Shown piece by piece: positions 8,895-16,327 of a DNA stretch of 62,395 nt (positions are counted from its first letter, which is position 1; every line of letters starts with the position of its first letter). The notes under the pieces were generated by a model, which had not been told where the DNA came from, did no database searches, and saw nothing but the letters and a program-made list of their open reading frames with translations. The translations under genes and the position numbers were made by a program. Source of the DNA: an uncultured Collinsella sp. (GTDB taxonomy: Bacteria > Actinomycetota > Coriobacteriia > Coriobacteriales > Coriobacteriaceae); contig CAJKFS010000008.1 of NCBI GenBank assembly GCA_905199225.1, forward strand, positions 1 to 62,395. Reading direction: 5' to 3'.

Positions 8895-8897
8895 GGG

Positions 8898-9920
8898 CTA
8901 CTCCATGGTCTCTTGGCAGACAACCTCGCGGATGGCTCGGATGCGGCGCATGGTGTCGTCGAACTGATCGGGGGTGAGGGCCTGGGCGCCGTCGGACCAG
9001 GCGCGGCTCGGCTCGTCGTGGACCTCGATCTCCAGGCCGTTGGCACCACAGGCGGTCGCGGCGAGCGCCATGGGCTCAACGTAGCGGGTGTAGCCGGTGG
9101 CGTGGCTGGGGTCGGCGACGACGGGCAGGTGCGACAGGTGGTGCAGCACCGGCACGGCGTTGAGGTCGAAGGTATTGCGGGTGCGGGTCTCGAAGGTGCG
9201 GATGCCGCGCTCGCACAGGATGACGTTGTCGTTGCCCTCGCTCATGATGTACTCGGCGGCCATGAGCAGCTCATCGATCGTGCCGGACATGCCGCGCTTA
9301 AGCAAGACCGGAGTCTTGGTCTTGCCGACCTCTTTGAGCAGAGGGAAGTTCTGGGCGTTGCGGGCGCCGATCTGCATGACGTCGATCTTCTTGTCCAGGA
9401 AGACCTGCACGTCGCGTGGGTCCATGATCTCGGTGACGATCGGCATGTCGAGCTCGGCAGACGCCTCGCACAGCAGGTCGAGGCCGGCAGGGCCCATGCC
9501 CTGGTAGGCGTAGGGGGAGGTGCGGGGCTTGTAGGCACCGCCGCGCAGCATCGTGGCGCCGGCGGCCTTTACGCGACGTGCGATGCGGATGAGGTTCTCG
9601 CCCTCGACGGAGCAGGGACCGGCGATGACCTGGAACTGGTCGCCGCCGATCTTGACGCCGTGGCCGCAGTCGATGACGGAGTCCTCGGGGTGGAACTTGC
9701 GGTTGGCGCGCTTGAACGGCTCGGAGACGCGCTGCACACGCTCGACGACATCCATGGACTCGAGCAGGAACGGGTCGATCTTGGTCGTATCGCCCACCAG
9801 GCCGATGATCGTCTCGTTCTCGCCGCGCGAGACATCGGTCTTCAGGCCCTTTTTCTCAATCCAGCTGACGATATGGCCGACGGCCTCGTCGCTGGCGCTC
9901 TGCTTTAAAATTGCAATCAT
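8898..9920 (-). CDS. aroF: DAHP synthase, type I-beta (3-deoxy-7-phosphoheptulonate synthase)
   Basis: First step of the shikimate pathway: condenses PEP with erythrose-4-phosphate. From the ATG at 9920 the product is 340 residues. Residues 1 to about 70 resemble the ferredoxin-like regulatory domain known in type I-beta enzymes such as that of Thermotoga, where it senses Tyr/Phe. The barrel follows, with AGPCSVEG, LRGGAYKPRTSPY, QIGARNAQNF, LLKRGMS, ILCERG and VADPSHATG. A longer reading frame begins at 9968, but its extra 16 residues overlap the hairpin and T-run described upstream, and GAGAGG lies six bases before the ATG at 9920. It is the first gene of the operon. Confidence 0.95.
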   Translation of the reverse strand: MIAILKQSASDEAVGHIVSWIEKKGLKTDVSRGENETIIGLVGDTTKIDPFLLESMDVVERVQRVSEPFKRANRKFHPEDSVIDCGHGVKIGGDQFQVIAGPCSVEGENLIRIARRVKAAGATMLRGGAYKPRTSPYAYQGMGPAGLDLLCEASAELDMPIVTEIMDPRDVQVFLDKKIDVMQIGARNAQNFPLLKEVGKTKTPVLLKRGMSGTIDELLMAAEYIMSEGNDNVILCERGIRTFETRTRNTFDLNAVPVLHHLSHLPVVADPSHATGYTRYVEPMALAATACGANGLEIEVHDEPSRAWSDGAQALTPDQFDDTMRRIRAIREVVCQETME

Positions 9921-9930
9921 GGTGTGCCTC

Positions 9931-9993
9931 TCACCTCGATGGATAATCCTTGCAAAAACGGCCCGCATCGCGAGCCGTGTATATATGGTGCAT
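9931..9993 (-). other. Possible leader peptide upstream of aroF
   Basis: A 20-codon frame starts with ATG exactly six bases after the TATAAA box, so it could be read from a leaderless transcript. It contains two Tyr and one Phe codon and ends 11 bases before the aroF start. It has no ribosome-binding site and runs through the hairpin instead of stopping before it, so it does not match a classical attenuator leader peptide. Low confidence. Confidence 0.25.
9954..9977 (-). terminator. Putative attenuator hairpin before aroF
   Basis: On the minus strand, CGGCTCGC and GCGGGCCG form an 8-bp stem (one G-T pair) with a 3-base loop, directly followed by TTTTT. It lies downstream of the likely operon promoter and 33 bases before the aroF ATG. 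A terminator in this position would control the whole aro operon by premature termination. Confidence 0.55.
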
Positions 9994-9998
9994 GAGAG

Positions 9999-10007
9999 TT
10001 TATACTA
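9999..10007 (-). promoter_or_regulatory. -10 region of the aro operon
   Basis: The minus strand reads TAGTATAAA, holding overlapping TAGTAT and TATAAA boxes about 80 bases before aroF. No matching -35 hexamer is obvious, so the promoter is tentative. No T-box signature (AGGGTGG-type) is seen in this spacer. Confidence 0.4.
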
Positions 10008-10031
10008 TCTGACTCGCTTTTGCCTTCTAAA

Positions 10032-10041
10032 GCGGGCCGTT
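10032..10041 (-). promoter_or_regulatory. Upstream segment complementary to the attenuator stem
   Basis: AACGGCCCGC on the minus strand is a perfect 10-base complement of the 3' arm of the aroF hairpin plus two bases of its T-run (9957-9966). If transcription starts upstream of it, this pairing would compete with the terminator and act as an antiterminator. If the -10 at 9999-10007 is the only promoter, it is not transcribed. Confidence 0.35.
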
Positions 10042-10083
10042 GCGCCGCGTCTCCCACGTAATTGCAAAGCTTTTTCTTTTATT

Positions 10084-10113
10084 TTGATAGCCCGTGGTGC
10101 ACTTGGGTATAAT
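10084..10113 (+). promoter_or_regulatory. Promoter of tRNA-Arg
   Basis: TTGATA and a perfect TATAAT are separated by 18 bases. The TATAAT ends 11 bases before the mature tRNA 5' end. Confidence 0.75.
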
Positions 10114-10124
10114 GCCAAACGTTG

Positions 10125-10201
10125 GCCCTATTAGCTCAGGGGATTAGAGCGTCTGCCTCCGGAGCAGAAGGCCGTTGGTTCGAATCCAACATGGGGCACC
10201 A
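10125..10201 (+). tRNA. tRNA-Arg (anticodon CCG)
   Basis: A complete cloverleaf: acceptor GCCCTAT pairs with ATGGGGC (one G-T), D-stem GCTC/GAGC, anticodon stem TCTGC/GCAGA with loop CTCCGGA, and T-arm GTTGG-TTCGAAT-CCAAC. The anticodon at 10159-10161 is CCG, reading the CGG arginine codon. The 3' CCA (10199-10201) is encoded. It is divergent from the aro operon and has its own promoter and terminator. Confidence 0.97.
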
Positions 10202-10212
10202 TCGAACGTAAG

Positions 10213-10247
10213 ACCGTCCGAACCTCGCATGGTCCGGGCGGTTTTCT
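10213..10247 (+). terminator. Terminator after tRNA-Arg
   Basis: A 12-position stem (one G-T pair, one mismatch) with loop TCGCAT, followed by TTTTCTT. It isolates the tRNA from the ATPase gene downstream. Confidence 0.8.
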
Positions 10248-10276
10248 TATACCGACGCGACGTGATGGGACGTGGT

Positions 10277-13000
10277 ATGGCAGCAACGGATATCGAGCGC
10301 GGACTCTCAACCGCCGAGGTCGAGGAGCGCATCGCCGCCGGTAAGATCAACCGCAACATGGAGCTCAAGACCAAGTCGGTCAAAGAGCTCATCATCGAGA
10401 ACCTCTGCACGCTGTTCAATTTGATCAACGTGATCTTGGCGTTCCTGGTCATTTTGACCGGTTCGTTTAAGAACCTGACGTTCCTGTTTGTGGTGTTCCT
10501 CAATACCGCTATTGGCGTCATTCAATCCATGCGGTCCAAGAAGATGGTCGATAAGCTCACGCTGCTGACCTCTAAGAAGGCCATCGCGGTGCGCGACGGT
10601 GCCGAGGTGGAGCTCGACTTGGACCAGATCGTGCTCGACGACATCATCCGCCTGGGGCGCGGCGACCAGATTCCCGCTGACGCCGTGGTGGTTTCCGGCG
10701 AAGCGCTCGTGAACGAGAGCCTGCTGACGGGCGAGAGCGACCTTATTAAGAAGCAGCCCGGTTCCGAGCTCATGAGCGGCAGTTTTATCGACTCGGGCCT
10801 GCTGCGCGCTCGCGTGATCCATGTCGGCGCCGACAACTACGTGGCTAAGATCAATAACGAGGCCAAATACGTCAAAAAGGTCAATTCCGAGATCATGAAT
10901 GCGCTTAACGCCATCGTGCGCTTTGCGAGCATCATCATGATCCCGCTCGGTTTGGCGTTGTTTGCCTCGAGTGTGAGCGAGCTGTGGGATGCCGCGGGAA
11001 CCCCGGGCGATAGCGCGCTTTCGTGGTGCTTCTCCGAGCTGTTGGCTGGTCATGTGCCTTCGTCGGCGCTGCTGTCCACGGTGGGTGCCCTGCTGGGCAT
11101 GATCCCGCAAGGCCTGGTGCTGCTGACCTCGTCGGTGCTCGCCATCGCCACGGTGCGCCTGGCCCGCCGCAAGGTGCTGGCACAGCAGCTCTACTGCATC
11201 GAGACGCTCGCTCGCGTTGACGTGCTGTGCCTGGACAAGACGGGCACCATCACGTCGGGCCGTATGGAGGTCGAGGGCACGTATCCGCTGCCTGTTGAGG
11301 GTGTTGGCTTTGGCGTGGACTCGGACGAGGCGGCTGTTCCCGTCGATACCACAGTGCTCGATTTTGCGCTGGCTAACGTGGCACGTGCGACTTCGGCCGA
11401 TGCCAACGAGACCTGCCAGGCGCTGCTCAACTATTACGCCGATCGCCCGGTCGAGGTGTCCGAGCCGCTGTCGGTCATTCCATTCTCGTCGTCTAAAAAA
11501 TGGAGCGGCGCTTCTTTTGCGCAGGGCTCCTACGTAATGGGCGCCGCGCAATTTGTGCTCTCTGATCGTGCGTTTGCCCAGGTCGAGAACCGTGTCGCCG
11601 AGCTTGCCGATACCTGCCGCGTGCTCGTGGTGGCGCGCGTGGACGGCTTTACGCCCGATGGGGATATGGTGGGCGAGGCCGAGCCCGTGGGATTTGTGAC
11701 CATCCGCGACGAGATTCGTACCTCGGCGGCCGAGACCATCGGCTACTTTAACGAGCAGGGCGTGACCCTCAACGTGATCAGCGGCGACGACCCACGTACG
11801 GTGTCGTCGATCGCGCGCGTGGTGGGCGTGCCGGGGGCGGACGCTTATGTGGACGCCACGACGCTCGATACGTCGGCCAAGCTCGATGCCGCAGTGGACC
11901 GCTACCATGTCTTTGGTCGTGTGACCCCGCAGCAGAAGCGCGAGCTCGTGCAGGCGCTCAAGCGCCGCGAGCACACCGTGGTCATGACGGGCGACGGCGT
12001 CAACGACGTGCTGGCGCTCAAGGAGGCCGACTGCTCCGTCGCCATGGCGGCCGGCTCCGATGCCGCGCGCAACGTGGCCGAGATCGTACTCGTCGACAAC
12101 GATTTTGCCTCGATGCCCGCCGTGGTGGCCGAGGGCCGTCGCTCCATCAACAACCTGCAGCGTTCGGCCTCACTGTTCCTGACCAAGACGCTGTTCTCGA
12201 TGGGCCTGGCGGCGCTGTGTATCGCGCTGCCGCCGTACCCCTTCGAGCCCATCCAGATGACGCTCATTAACTTCTTCTGCATCGGCGCGCCGGGCTTTGT
12301 GTTGGGCCTGGAGCCCAACAATGCTCGTGTGAAGGGTGCGTTTTTGAGCAACGTACTCAAGCGTGCACTGCCGGCGTCGATTGCGGTCATTTTGGCTGCG
12401 GCGCTCGATATCTTTGTGGCGCGCGTGTTTGGCTTTAGCCAGCTCACGCTGTCTACGATGTGCCTGCTTACGTCGTGCGCGGCGAGCGTCAGCCTAATCT
12501 GGCGCATCTCGCAGCCTCTCACGCCCTTACGTGTGGTGCTCTTTGTGTTTGTAGTCGCCGGCATCCTGGTGGGCGTTATCGGATTCCCGGAGCTGCTGTC
12601 TATTGCCAACCTGTCGATGGGCCAGATGGTTATCTTGGCTGTTATCGTGGTCTTTACCTGCCCGGTGCTCTTTAAGCTCGCCACGATGATGGATTCGCTC
12701 AAGCCGCGTCGTCGTCATGCCGCAACTGGTTTTGGCCGCGGTGTGCGCGTCCGCCTGGGTCGCGGTGGCGGCAAGGTGAGCTCGACGGGCTCGACGGCCG
12801 AACGTTTTGCCAAGCGCGTCGCCGCCGACATGGCGCAGCGCCGCGAAGATCGCACCGCTCGCGAGGCCGAGGCCCGCGCACTCGAGGGCGTGGCCCAGGC
12901 CCAGCCCAAGAAAAAGAAGAGTACCGGAGCTAAGCGCTCTCGTGTGACCAAGTCCGCCCAAGGCATCAAAGTCTCGATGCCAAGCAAAAAGAAGAAGTAG
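10277..13000 (+). CDS. Cation-transporting P-type ATPase (Exp7/CtpE-like)
   Basis: Integral membrane pump energised by ATP. Motifs: LLTGES (actuator), GMIPQGLVLL in the fourth membrane helix, CLDKTGTIT with phosphorylated Asp at about residue 320, and MTGDGVNDVLALKEAD (hinge). The first membrane pair, FNLINVILAFLVILTG, resembles the Exp7/CtpE subgroup; CtpE is a calcium importer in mycobacteria, so calcium is a plausible substrate but not shown here. ATGs lie at 10265 and 10277. The latter has GGGA six bases upstream and was preferred (907 residues); a still longer frame runs back through the tRNA and is not real. After the last membrane helix there is a strongly basic, Lys/Arg-rich tail of about 90 residues ending SKKKK, which is unusual for the family. 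Confidence 0.9.
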   Translation: MAATDIERGLSTAEVEERIAAGKINRNMELKTKSVKELIIENLCTLFNLINVILAFLVILTGSFKNLTFLFVVFLNTAIGVIQSMRSKKMVDKLTLLTSKKAIAVRDGAEVELDLDQIVLDDIIRLGRGDQIPADAVVVSGEALVNESLLTGESDLIKKQPGSELMSGSFIDSGLLRARVIHVGADNYVAKINNEAKYVKKVNSEIMNALNAIVRFASIIMIPLGLALFASSVSELWDAAGTPGDSALSWCFSELLAGHVPSSALLSTVGALLGMIPQGLVLLTSSVLAIATVRLARRKVLAQQLYCIETLARVDVLCLDKTGTITSGRMEVEGTYPLPVEGVGFGVDSDEAAVPVDTTVLDFALANVARATSADANETCQALLNYYADRPVEVSEPLSVIPFSSSKKWSGASFAQGSYVMGAAQFVLSDRAFAQVENRVAELADTCRVLVVARVDGFTPDGDMVGEAEPVGFVTIRDEIRTSAAETIGYFNEQGVTLNVISGDDPRTVSSIARVVGVPGADAYVDATTLDTSAKLDAAVDRYHVFGRVTPQQKRELVQALKRREHTVVMTGDGVNDVLALKEADCSVAMAAGSDAARNVAEIVLVDNDFASMPAVVAEGRRSINNLQRSASLFLTKTLFSMGLAALCIALPPYPFEPIQMTLINFFCIGAPGFVLGLEPNNARVKGAFLSNVLKRALPASIAVILAAALDIFVARVFGFSQLTLSTMCLLTSCAASVSLIWRISQPLTPLRVVLFVFVVAGILVGVIGFPELLSIANLSMGQMVILAVIVVFTCPVLFKLATMMDSLKPRRRHAATGFGRGVRVRLGRGGGKVSSTGSTAERFAKRVAADMAQRREDRTAREAEARALEGVAQAQPKKKKSTGAKRSRVTKSAQGIKVSMPSKKKK

Positions 13001-13103
13001 CTACGCGCCCTGGCGATGTTGAATTGGTGCCTTGTTCCTGTGGGGCCGTGGCGATGTTATGCTCTAACCTCGATTGTTTGAATTGCTTCGAAAAGAGGAT
13101 GCC

Positions 13104-14246
13104 GTGATCTGCCCGCATTGCCTTAAGACTATCGAGGACGGCGCCTCGTTCTGCCCCTACTGCAACGCCTATGTGGGTCCGGGCGATGGTCCCGAGCACA
13201 CCGAGTTCGTGTTCTGTGAGGGCTGCGGTGCCCGTCTTTCTCCGCATGATCGCACGTGCCCAAAATGCGGACGCCCTGCTCCGGGTATCCTCTCCGAGGA
13301 CGCGGCCGCATCCGACCTGGCAGCGGGCCGCACGGCGGGCTTTCCGCGCCTAACGCAAGAGCAGATCGATACCGAGGTGCCTCATGCGCCCGCCTCGGCT
13401 GCCGCGGTTCTTTCGGACGCCGCCGATCCTAACGAGACCTGCGTGCTGCCGGCTTTCGATAAGGATTTCGGTATCCCCAAGGTCGATATTCCCACGCCCG
13501 TTTCCCTGCATGACGATGCTCAAAAACCCAAGCGCAAGGTGCATCCCGACGAGGACGCCTATCACAAGCACAAGCGTCATATCCCCAAGCCGCTCATCGT
13601 CATCGCGGTCCTTGCCGTCGTTTGCGGCGGTGCCTATTGGTTCGTGACGGCCGATCCCATGGGTGTCATGCCTGCCTTCTACGACCAGTTTGGCCAGGCT
13701 GCGCAGACGACCTTCCCCACGCGCCAAAAGGGCGAGGCGACTGAGGACGATACCAAGCAGGACGATTCTGCCGAGGTGGTCCAGGAAGAAACCGTGCTCA
13801 CCGATGATCAGCTCTATACCAGACTCGACGGTCTGCATCAGACCATCGTGTCCTACGGTGATGAGGACCAGATCGGCGAGGTCATCGATTCCTTTAACAA
13901 CGGCTATCTCCGAACGCCGCTGTCCACCCGCCAGGAGCTGTCGCAGAGTGCCTACGCCCTGCGCGACCAGATCAAAAAGACGCAAGATGAGCTTAACAAC
14001 CTTAAGTATCAGGACGATACGGTCTATGCGGACGACATCGCCCACTTAAAGCAGCTTGCCGAGTGGATGTACGAGCGTGTCGACGTGATCTGCCAGAGCT
14101 GGGATATCTCGCTGGCCATTCCTGATGGTGAGTCGATGAGTTCCCACCAAAGCGAGATCCTGGCGCCCATCGCGCAGGGCGGCAACAGCGCGCTGAACCA
14201 GTACGACGCCAATGTGGGCTCCTGGAAGCCGCAGCAGCGTTCCTAA
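13104..14246 (+). CDS. Zinc-ribbon membrane-anchored protein of unknown function
   Basis: From the GTG at 13104 the product is 380 residues. Two zinc ribbons lie at the N-terminus: Cys 3, 6, 17, 20 and Cys 38, 41, 52, 55. A low-complexity acidic/proline linker follows, then a basic patch (HKHKRHIPK) and one membrane helix near 173-190. The external C-terminal part is rich in Asp/Glu/Gln and predicted helical. The GTG has AAGAGG five bases before it; an in-frame TTG at 13074 lacks a ribosome site. The topology suggests zinc ribbons in the cytosol and a helical domain outside. It lies before a cyclophilin and a TPR membrane protein. No enzymatic motif is visible. Confidence 0.85.
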   Translation: MICPHCLKTIEDGASFCPYCNAYVGPGDGPEHTEFVFCEGCGARLSPHDRTCPKCGRPAPGILSEDAAASDLAAGRTAGFPRLTQEQIDTEVPHAPASAAAVLSDAADPNETCVLPAFDKDFGIPKVDIPTPVSLHDDAQKPKRKVHPDEDAYHKHKRHIPKPLIVIAVLAVVCGGAYWFVTADPMGVMPAFYDQFGQAAQTTFPTRQKGEATEDDTKQDDSAEVVQEETVLTDDQLYTRLDGLHQTIVSYGDEDQIGEVIDSFNNGYLRTPLSTRQELSQSAYALRDQIKKTQDELNNLKYQDDTVYADDIAHLKQLAEWMYERVDVICQSWDISLAIPDGESMSSHQSEILAPIAQGGNSALNQYDANVGSWKPQQRS

Positions 14247-14284
14247 AATTAGTTCGCCATAGTCGGCATAACCTACGTGCGCAA

Positions 14285-14314
14285 TTGATGTAAGCGCATG
14301 CTTATTGCTACAAT
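14285..14314 (+). promoter_or_regulatory. Promoter before the cyclophilin gene
   Basis: TTGATG and TACAAT are separated by 18 bases, placing the start of transcription about 33 bases before the ATG. Confidence 0.6.
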
Positions 14315-14353
14315 TCGTACAAATATGCTTTAAACGCACGAGGAAGGAACCAC

Positions 14354-14896
14354 ATGTTTGGTTTTAAGAAAGAGCTCTACACGCCCGAGTATCAGCTTGC
14401 CGGCGACGAGTGCGCCGTTATCGAGACGTCGAAGGGTACCATCAAGGTCAAGTTTGACGGTGAGGGCGCTCCCATTCATGTCGCGAACTTCTGCGAGCTT
14501 TCCACGATGGGTTTCTATGATGGCCTTAAGTTCCATCGCTATGTGCCCGGCTTTGTCATTCAGGGCGGCGACCCCAATACCCGCGATATGTCCGGCGCCG
14601 ACGTCGCTGCCGGTCTTGAGGGCCCTGACGGCATGCCCGGTACCGGTGGTCCCGGCTACTGCATCAAGGGCGAGTTTGCCACCAATCCGCGCAACAGCCA
14701 TGTCGATGGTGCCCTTGCCATGGCACGCTCCATGGACCCCGATTCCGCGGGTTCGCAGTTCTACTTCTGCCTGGGTGCCCAGCATAACCTCGATTCCGGT
14801 TACACCGTCTTTGGTACCACGGTCGAGGGTCTCGATGTGATTTCGCAGCTGCGTGCCGGCGACGAGATCGTCCATGTCGAGATTGTTCACGAGTAA
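14354..14896 (+). CDS. Cyclophilin-type peptidyl-prolyl cis-trans isomerase
   Basis: Catalyses proline isomerisation during protein folding. The 180 residues include FHRYVPGFVIQGGDP (catalytic Arg region), GTGGPGY, ARSMDPDSAGSQFYFCLG and YTVFGTTVEGLDV, all cyclophilin signatures. There is no signal peptide or membrane helix, so it is probably cytosolic. The ATG has GGAAGGA five bases upstream. The next gene begins 11 bases after the stop, which suggests co-transcription with the TPR protein. Confidence 0.95.
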   Translation: MFGFKKELYTPEYQLAGDECAVIETSKGTIKVKFDGEGAPIHVANFCELSTMGFYDGLKFHRYVPGFVIQGGDPNTRDMSGADVAAGLEGPDGMPGTGGPGYCIKGEFATNPRNSHVDGALAMARSMDPDSAGSQFYFCLGAQHNLDSGYTVFGTTVEGLDVISQLRAGDEIVHVEIVHE

Positions 14897-14907
14897 AGGG
14901 GACTTCC

Positions 14908-16212
14908 TTGAATAGCCAGCTGATCCAACAGGGCCGCGCCGCTTACCGCGCGGGTGATTTTTCCGCTGCAGCCCAGATGCTTGGGGCGGCAAAGACTCCC
15001 GATGAGATTATGGGCGAGGCCGATCACCTTCGTGGCAACGCCTTGATGCACTTGGGCATGTATGTCGAGGCCGCCGAGGCTTATGCTGCCGCCCTCAACG
15101 ACGGCACCTACGGCAAGCGCGGCGCGCTGCTCACCAACCGCGGCAAGGCGCTCGCCGCCGTGGGCGACTACACGACGGCCGCCCAGGCGTTCTCTGCTGC
15201 TACGCAGGATGCTTCCTATGCCACGCCGTTCAAGGCCTATCTGGGCCTGGGTAACGCGCTGTTCCAGTCGGGCGACTATGCCAACGCAGGTACTGCCTTC
15301 CGTCAGGCCGCCATCGACGGCGCCAATCCGGCTCCTGCCGCCGCACTCGGCGAGCTTGGCCGTTGCTTCATTAAGCTCGGCCGTCCGGCGGATGCCGTGG
15401 AGACCTACCGCACGGCTATCGACTTTGCCGGCCCCCGCGACGATACGCGTGCGCTCAACGCCGGCATGGGTCAGGCACTTTCTGCCGCCGGCCGTCCCTC
15501 CGACGCACTCGACGCCTTTAACGCCGCTACTGCCGATGGCATCTACCAGCTCACCTCCGAGCAGGCCGATGAGCTTGCCCGCGTGCACGATTCGCTTGCC
15601 GCGCTGTCTGCCCAGACGGCTATGGCCACGGCTCCGGCGCCCGCGATGGACGCTCCTGCCGTCGATCCGCTCGATCCTACGGGCGCGACCGGTCAGTTTA
15701 TGCCCGATCCCTCGGACACCGGCTTCTTTACGCTGTCCGAGTCCGAGATGGTCCAGCAGGACCGTCAGGATCGTAAGCAGGCCAAGGTCCGTCGTCGCCA
15801 TCGCCACACGGGTCTCAAAGTCTTCATCGTGCTGCTTCTGCTCATTTTGATCGCCGCGGGCGGTCTGGGCTTTGCCTACACGCGCGGCTTTGGCTTCCCG
15901 TCCCAGGAGTCTGTCGTTACCGATCTGTTCCAGGCTGCCGGCGACGGTGACACCGCAAAGGCCGAGTCTTGCCTGGCATCGAGCCTGTCCGAGGACGCTA
16001 AGTCGATGATCATCTCCTCGATTCCGCAGGGTGCCACCGTGTCCGTCGAGGGCATGGATCAGTCCATGACCGAGACGACCGCTAAGGTGAAGGCATCGCT
16101 GTCCAAGGGCGGCGAGCAGGAGTACACCGTCAAATTCGTGCGCTCCGACAACCATATCGGCTGGGCCGTTTCCTCGCTCGATATGGATTTCTCGGCTGCT
16201 GACAACCAGTAG
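14908..16212 (+). CDS. TPR-repeat protein with single membrane helix
   Basis: The start is TTG with AAGGGG about eight bases upstream, giving 434 residues. Residues about 5-230 are a run of TPR helices (repeated A-x-x-L-G and AA-A-Y/F patterns such as GDYTTAAQAFSAA). A Pro/Ala linker, a basic stop-transfer patch (KVRRRHRHTG) and one membrane helix (about 305-328) follow. The remaining roughly 105 residues are predicted outside and look like a small alpha/beta domain with VTDLFQAAGDGDTAKAESCL. A cytosolic TPR scaffold joined to an external domain just before the mre cluster could link envelope assembly to a cytosolic partner, but that is inference. Confidence 0.85.
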   Translation: MNSQLIQQGRAAYRAGDFSAAAQMLGAAKTPDEIMGEADHLRGNALMHLGMYVEAAEAYAAALNDGTYGKRGALLTNRGKALAAVGDYTTAAQAFSAATQDASYATPFKAYLGLGNALFQSGDYANAGTAFRQAAIDGANPAPAAALGELGRCFIKLGRPADAVETYRTAIDFAGPRDDTRALNAGMGQALSAAGRPSDALDAFNAATADGIYQLTSEQADELARVHDSLAALSAQTAMATAPAPAMDAPAVDPLDPTGATGQFMPDPSDTGFFTLSESEMVQQDRQDRKQAKVRRRHRHTGLKVFIVLLLLILIAAGGLGFAYTRGFGFPSQESVVTDLFQAAGDGDTAKAESCLASSLSEDAKSMIISSIPQGATVSVEGMDQSMTETTAKVKASLSKGGEQEYTVKFVRSDNHIGWAVSSLDMDFSAADNQ

Positions 16213-16234
16213 TGACCTTATGGGATTTAGCTTT

Positions 16235-16270
16235 GCCCGGCGCTTCACCGCAAGTGAGGTGCCGGGCTTG
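16235..16270 (+). terminator. Hairpin between TPR gene and mreB
   Basis: GCCCGGC pairs with GCCGGGC, with an inner TTCAC/GTGAG helix. Only TT follows, so termination is uncertain. TAGTAT and TATGAT boxes just downstream may serve mreB. Confidence 0.45.
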
Positions 16271-16327
16271 CGCTAGTATGATGAGCTAGTAGTTTTCCAG
16301 CAATCATCCAACACATCAGGAGTTGCG

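Noticed and set aside
8898..9968. Longer DAHP synthase start at 9968
   Set aside because: The extra 16 residues begin inside the hairpin 3' arm; the ATG at 9920 has a better ribosome site and a normal N-terminus.
10175..10276. N-terminal extension of the P-type ATPase frame
   Set aside because: It runs through the tRNA-Arg T-arm and its terminator; no ribosome site.
13010..13058. TGGCGATGTT repeated twice before the zinc-ribbon gene
   Set aside because: A short chance duplication; no matching promoter or operator context.
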